DNA from: Alloascoidea africana | Lineage: Eukaryota > Ascomycota > Alloascoideomycetes > Alloascoideales > Alloascoideaceae | Direction of reading: 5' to 3' | NCBI GenBank assembly: GCA_030581615.1 | Contig: JAKTTT010000001.1 | Span: 1,054,001 to 1,118,000 of the forward strand | DNA: 64,000 nt | Shown here: in pieces, positions 59,349 to 64,000 of the stretch | Numbering within the stretch: position 1 is the first letter of the stretch | How the letters are laid out: every line of letters begins with the position of its first letter | Notes under the pieces: generated by a model | What the model was told of the DNA's origin: nothing | Databases searched by the model: none | Seen by the model: only the letters and a program-made list of their open reading frames with translations | Program-made: the position numbers and the translations under genes

Positions 59349-62300
59349 TTAGCCAAACCTCGTTCCATTTGCCTTTTTAGATTGTCTCAGAAGCCCTTCA
59401 AATCTAAAGATCCCATCATTGCTTGTTTCGGCAGGAGATGAGGTATTGTGCCGATGATGGTATTTAGGAGATGACGAACTAGGAGAACCTAGAGTTGAGT
59501 CGGCAGAGGAGGACATTCTACTCGAAATAGAGTCGTTTTCATCTCTTAATGAATAGCTAGGACTAGCAGGATTGAAAAAATTAGGAATAGTGTTGCTGTA
59601 GTTTGCAATAACTGATTTTCGTAACCCAGAGCCCTTTCCACGTAATGACATGTAGGAGGTTCTCTGGTTCAATGGCATAAAGTGGTCACCATTTGCACTA
59701 GTGTTATTTGCAAACGAATCTGCCAAAGAGACTTTGAAGGTTGATGAAGTAGAAGGAGAAGCAGCTAAACTTCTGTTAAGAATGACAGACACTTTCTTAT
59801 CGTAAATCTGCGGAGCTGATTCAACTGGAACAATCGGGTCATTGCTGTAATGAGTGTCAATAGATGTGTTATACGAATGGTTCCCACCAGTTGGAGTGTT
59901 GTCACTTATACTTGTTTCACCACCATAATCGCCATCACCCGCAAAATAGTTGTCAAAGTTCTCCAATGTGACCCACATGTTGCTCAATGATGGCTCTCTA
60001 TCATCACCAGTTGTAGATAGTTGATCCCCACCTTCAACAGGCATATGAGGAATATACGAGTACTCCTCCATATGGAATTGGATCTCCTCGTTAGGAACAG
60101 CTTGCTCTGTGCTATTACTTGGAACCTGACAGGTCATAAACACTGCATGAACATTGTGTCTAGTTGTTTGTGCCGTTATCGCTGGCATTGAAATGGCCCA
60201 ACCACTATCATCTGGAATACCAAAGAGTGTGGTCGTTTTCTCATATTCCTTGCGTAAAGTTCTATTCCCTAAGCTCATTCTCAGTATGTCTTTATCCATT
60301 TGGCTACCAGAAATACTGACGGCCTTGTCCAATACCTCCAAAGCCTGTTCGGCGCAGTCTGTCAAAAGTAATCTTAACAATGGGGAAATGAGATCGGCTC
60401 CAACACCAATAAATTCTTCGCTTTGCAAATTGACCAGAGGAAAAATGTGCTTCAAAAGCTCCATTGTCTCTAGTTTAACCCATTTCATTTTGTTTGAAAG
60501 TAGACTCAACAAAAACACCAATGTCTCTGCCTCATAATAGGGGAAAAAGTACTGCTCTATTACTTGGACGCTTTGGCTCAAAAAGTCTTTCTTGTTTCTG
60601 AATCTATTCTTCGCAACTGAGGTAACAATCCGAGATATTGCCGGCATATCTTCCGTGTCTGCCATAACGCTGAGTTGCATTGCCGCCTCTGCTACATCTT
60701 GTGGAACCTGCTCCTCGTCCAGAGCATGCAAAAATCTGGGCATGTTCGCTAATAAAGATAGTAGTAATCTGTTACTACCAGCAATTATTTCACTGTTGTT
60801 TAAATGATCAAGCTTGTCCAACAACCTCAATGTTTGGTGCCAAGTATTCGAAGACCTTAGGCCAATCATGATGATAGGCTGGATGCCTTCAAACTTTCCC
60901 TCCCATTTTGCTGGAAACGTGGATATCAAACAAGATACAGTCTCGTTTGAATCCAAATCGATTTTTGATATAAAGTTTTCCAACACTGATAAAACATCCA
61001 TAAACTCTTGTTCATAAACCGTGCTTAAGCAAGCAACTGCTGCCCAAAACAACTGTGGAAAGTCAATCAATTTTTCGGAGTCTAGTTCTGTTGTGATAGT
61101 ATTCAACGTCATTAATATTTGCATCGCAAATCCCTGGATATCAGGCGTTTCATCGGATATCGTATTTGATAACCTATGAAGCATATCCTTCAACATGGCT
61201 TGATCAATATGAGTTAACAAAACTCGGTACACCTGAAAGGAGCGACAAGCAATATGCCTAACAGCACAAGTAGTGGCCCAGGTCAACGATACATGGGCCC
61301 AGCTATTGCGAAGATCAGGAAACGAGGGCGCAAACGCCTCCAAGACAGAAAGTACCAAGGATTCCATATCTTTAGGAATCTGAGCGCCTTTTTTATCGCT
61401 GCTCAGCATATCATAGGTCCAGAATGGGTGTTTTCCATGGTCCCTAACCATTTTAATTACTTCCTCTGTTTTGGGTTCATTAGGCGCCAGTTCGTGTATT
61501 ACATGAACCAGCATTTCAGCTGCCTGAGTTTGAACAATCGGCAGATAATGGTCGAATAAGACGAACGATATCTGTAGCAATAACGACAGGTTACTTCTCA
61601 TTAAATCACTTGGGCCCGTGAAAACGTCCACAAGGAAGATTAATGCAAGCTGTCCATGGGAGTAAAAGTTCTCTTTTCCAGGGTGGTTCAAAACGCTTGC
61701 AAGCTCTGCTATGTAGGGTAGGTCGTCCCCGTCATCTTTATTCAAAGATATGTCAGGCAAATGCCGCTCCTGAGGCTGTGGGGGTATCATTTCTCGAGGT
61801 TTTAGATAACCAAGAAGAATTTCCAGGATTTGAGATCCGGTTGGACCCATAGCAAGAAATACAATCACTTGTCTTCCAATTTCTATAAATCCAGGATTTT
61901 TCAGTTCAAGACTTGCCCTAATTATAAAGTCCAGAATAATCTTTAAATTTTCAGGGTATGACCCATATGCAAGGGCAATCCAAAGTGCTTCCACCTCATT
62001 CTGAATCACGTCTCCAAATCTAACTGTTATTTCGAATAGATTGTTGAGCACCATCATTGTGCCGGTATGACCTTTTTCCCAGTTTTCATCTGTTTGTAAC
62101 TCAACCGTTTGGACCCACGGCAACAACACAGTCAGTAAATCGCGTCGAGACCAATCGCTAACGACGTGGAAATACTTTGTCAGCTCTGATATGATTCTGA
62201 AGTTTTCCTCCGGGTGTTCTGTAGCAAATCTGCTTGAGATGTTGAACAATGCCCGCTTGTAAACTGCTGACGAATGGCTGCAGATTGAGATTTCATACTC

Positions 62301-64000
62301 GCGGATTATGTGCGTGTCCCAGAATCGTTTTTCCATAGCTTCGAGTAACTTGAAGCCTTGTGAACGAACTTCAAAACTTGAATCGCCAGCCTTGAACAAC
62401 CCAAGAGCAAAAATTTGCCGAACCTTTATCGGATAATTTGATTCTTTTAAAAGAAGCTCTGCGACAATCAAAAAATACTTTTTGGCAGTATTCGTGCTGT
62501 TGTCGTCGTAACACTGAGAAATAACACTCTCAAAAAAAATCTCATTTGTTGGATTACTTGTAAGGAGGTTGGTTAATGCCACTTTCCCTAGCCGTTGAAT
62601 TTTATCAGTAGAGCTTAAAACAGATTTTATCCAAATGATTAGTCCAGGTATATCGAATGATATTATTTCCTTCTTGTGAGATGAAATGTTAAGATTGTTC
62701 ATGTTATCGTCCTTCTTCAAGGTATCGCTAAGGTCAACTTCTTGTGTCATTGGTCCTTTGCATAACACTGACATGCACTTGACAGCAGCATATTCAAGAG
62801 CGCTCCTTTCAAACTCAATAGAGGCAGTAACCACCCCCGAGTCTCCCCCACTAGCGGCTCTCATCAACATAAAGTCATACCTCTCTTGAGTCAAAGCAGC
62901 GTACTGACCATGATCACACCATTCTTCTAAAAACGTAAAGCATGCTACTCGTCCTTCAAAAGGAAGCCATTCGCTTGGATTCTTTGATTCCCATAGACCA
63001 AGATATACATTCTCTAAAAGTCCACAAAAGTATCTTCGCAGCTTTTGATATTCTATATCAACCTGGATACTTGCCTCTGACAAAAAAGTCATCACATCCT
63101 TGATAAAACTGACCAATTGCTGCAGAATCCATTCATCATTATAAATAATCGGATCAGCAAGAAAATGGCTAGTCGAATTCAAAATATGGGTCATTTCAAT
63201 TCTAAGCCTGCCGTCCATCTTTCGGTCTATCATGTCATCATCTCGTCTTGTAACAACACTGTACAAGCTTTTAAGCGCTTTAATATCTTGCTTCCAAGTG
63301 AGAAGCATTGGCCGAAGAGACTCCAATAACGTTTTGAAAATGTTTATATTCATGGAACTGATGCCTGTAACAACCGCATCTCTTACTATTGCATGGTCAG
63401 ATCTAAGTAATGGTATAACCATTTTAAAAACAGATCTTGCTGAGGTGATTTTCTGGTACTGTACTGTCAGCATTTGGAGCGACTTTTTTCGTCCATGTTG
63501 AGTAATATTTGGAACGTGGAGCTTTTGCTCACCAGTTGAAGTGATTGTCGCACAAGCAACGATGAGATACAGTTTCCATTGCTCGATTAAAATTTCTGGA
63601 GGAGATGACAGTTCCCCGTGTTTAGTATTTGAAGAAGCGTTTGGTCTGAAAGATTCTGCAAACTCTAAGACTGCTTCATGCATTTGTACCAATCTCACAC
63701 ATACAATATCCCGGCACAAAGCCAACGGCATTGGGCATTGCTCAAAACAAACATTCAAGAGCTTTGGAAACACCCGAAACCAGAGTGCAGAGTCAACGCC
63801 ATAATCGGATTCAGCGAGTTTTAACAAGAAATCTTTTCGCTTTCCGTGAATTTTTGCTAGTCTGGTTCTTTCAGCACCACTAAGCTCAGTTATTGAAACA
63901 GGAAGAAGCTTAATGAAATCTAGTGATTCAAAGATATTAACCAGCCTTGACCCTTGTTCAGCGACAAAAACAGATGGCTTTCTTGAATGCATTGTGTTTT
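59349..64000 (-). CDS. TAO3: Cell-morphogenesis scaffold Tao3/Pag1 (Furry family), N-terminus outside window
   Basis: At least 1,547 residues from the first visible ATG (63992), and the frame stays open to the window edge, so the true start lies beyond. S. cerevisiae Tao3 is 2,376 residues. The protein is a Furry/Mor2 scaffold of the RAM network; with Mob2 it supports activation of the NDR kinase Cbk1 at bud tips for cell separation and polarised growth. Visible features are long arrays of HEAT/ARM-like helices, the Mor2-PAG1 family segments SLTWATTCAVRHIACRSFQVYR and LIDFPQLFWAAVACLSTVYEQEF, and a C-terminal Ser/Asn-rich tail (residues about 1350-1547) with GSGLRKS and SRMSSSADSTLGS. The tail holds several basophilic S/T sites. 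The call is confident; the start is not in the window. Confidence 0.9.
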   Translation of the reverse strand, partial: NTMHSRKPSVFVAEQGSRLVNIFESLDFIKLLPVSITELSGAERTRLAKIHGKRKDFLLKLAESDYGVDSALWFRVFPKLLNVCFEQCPMPLALCRDIVCVRLVQMHEAVLEFAESFRPNASSNTKHGELSSPPEILIEQWKLYLIVACATITSTGEQKLHVPNITQHGRKKSLQMLTVQYQKITSARSVFKMVIPLLRSDHAIVRDAVVTGISSMNINIFKTLLESLRPMLLTWKQDIKALKSLYSVVTRRDDDMIDRKMDGRLRIEMTHILNSTSHFLADPIIYNDEWILQQLVSFIKDVMTFLSEASIQVDIEYQKLRRYFCGLLENVYLGLWESKNPSEWLPFEGRVACFTFLEEWCDHGQYAALTQERYDFMLMRAASGGDSGVVTASIEFERSALEYAAVKCMSVLCKGPMTQEVDLSDTLKKDDNMNNLNISSHKKEIISFDIPGLIIWIKSVLSSTDKIQRLGKVALTNLLTSNPTNEIFFESVISQCYDDNSTNTAKKYFLIVAELLLKESNYPIKVRQIFALGLFKAGDSSFEVRSQGFKLLEAMEKRFWDTHIIREYEISICSHSSAVYKRALFNISSRFATEHPEENFRIISELTKYFHVVSDWSRRDLLTVLLPWVQTVELQTDENWEKGHTGTMMVLNNLFEITVRFGDVIQNEVEALWIALAYGSYPENLKIILDFIIRASLELKNPGFIEIGRQVIVFLAMGPTGSQILEILLGYLKPREMIPPQPQERHLPDISLNKDDGDDLPYIAELASVLNHPGKENFYSHGQLALIFLVDVFTGPSDLMRSNLSLLLQISFVLFDHYLPIVQTQAAEMLVHVIHELAPNEPKTEEVIKMVRDHGKHPFWTYDMLSSDKKGAQIPKDMESLVLSVLEAFAPSFPDLRNSWAHVSLTWATTCAVRHIACRSFQVYRVLLTHIDQAMLKDMLHRLSNTISDETPDIQGFAMQILMTLNTITTELDSEKLIDFPQLFWAAVACLSTVYEQEFMDVLSVLENFISKIDLDSNETVSCLISTFPAKWEGKFEGIQPIIMIGLRSSNTWHQTLRLLDKLDHLNNSEIIAGSNRLLLSLLANMPRFLHALDEEQVPQDVAEAAMQLSVMADTEDMPAISRIVTSVAKNRFRNKKDFLSQSVQVIEQYFFPYYEAETLVFLLSLLSNKMKWVKLETMELLKHIFPLVNLQSEEFIGVGADLISPLLRLLLTDCAEQALEVLDKAVSISGSQMDKDILRMSLGNRTLRKEYEKTTTLFGIPDDSGWAISMPAITAQTTRHNVHAVFMTCQVPSNSTEQAVPNEEIQFHMEEYSYIPHMPVEGGDQLSTTGDDREPSLSNMWVTLENFDNYFAGDGDYGGETSISDNTPTGGNHSYNTSIDTHYSNDPIVPVESAPQIYDKKVSVILNRSLAASPSTSSTFKVSLADSFANNTSANGDHFMPLNQRTSYMSLRGKGSGLRKSVIANYSNTIPNFFNPASPSYSLRDENDSISSRMSSSADSTLGSPSSSSPKYHHRHNTSSPAETSNDGIFRFEGLLRQSKKANGTRFG

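Overview
The window is nuclear DNA of a budding yeast (Saccharomycotina). The genes are compact and mostly intron-less, and the few introns are short (56-84 nt) with GT...AG ends and CTAAC/CTAAT-like branch sites. CTG encodes strictly conserved leucines in two helicases, so the standard code is in use and CUG-Ser or CUG-Ala yeasts are unlikely. A methylotrophic yeast such as Komagataella would fit the gene content and base composition, but nothing in the window proves it.

Layout. 1-20.3 kb is a conserved block: a partial giant DysF-domain protein (-), a BED/hAT-derived Vid22-like protein (+), BCY1 (-), IRC5 (-), RSC8 (+) and SSM4/DOA10 (-, one intron). 20.3-31.8 kb is an accessory island. It holds two gap-free paralogues of a Soa1-type sulfonate/anion transporter that flank a degraded Mutator-like (MULE) DNA transposon, with large intergenic stretches around them. 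31.8-45.8 kb returns to housekeeping genes: a SAM-PH Boi-like protein lacking SH3, a putative mitochondrial helical-repeat protein, RIM9/palI, DHR2, MSY1 (two introns) and a 112-residue unknown. 45.8-52.3 kb is gene-poor, with a possible retroelement fossil and one SVOP-type MFS transporter. 52.3-64 kb carries MMS19/MET18 (three introns), a PNGase A-type secretory glycoamidase and the C-terminal two thirds of TAO3.

How genes relate. No metabolic cluster spans the window. IRC5 and RSC8 share a 213-bp divergent promoter with MluI-box and CACGTG motifs, and both act on chromatin. The two transporters have collinear conserved upstream elements, including an identical 12-mer with a CTGTGGC core (Met31/32-like). 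This suggests common sulfur control, and their coding regions look mosaic, as expected from gene conversion. BCY1 (PKA), RIM9 (alkaline pH), TAO3 (RAM network) and the Boi-like protein are unlinked signalling or polarity genes.

Several long frames in the window begin at GTG or TTG. Starts were therefore moved to the first real ATG for the Vid22-like gene, IRC5 and RIM9, and BCY1 was moved to the ATG that matches the family N-terminus.
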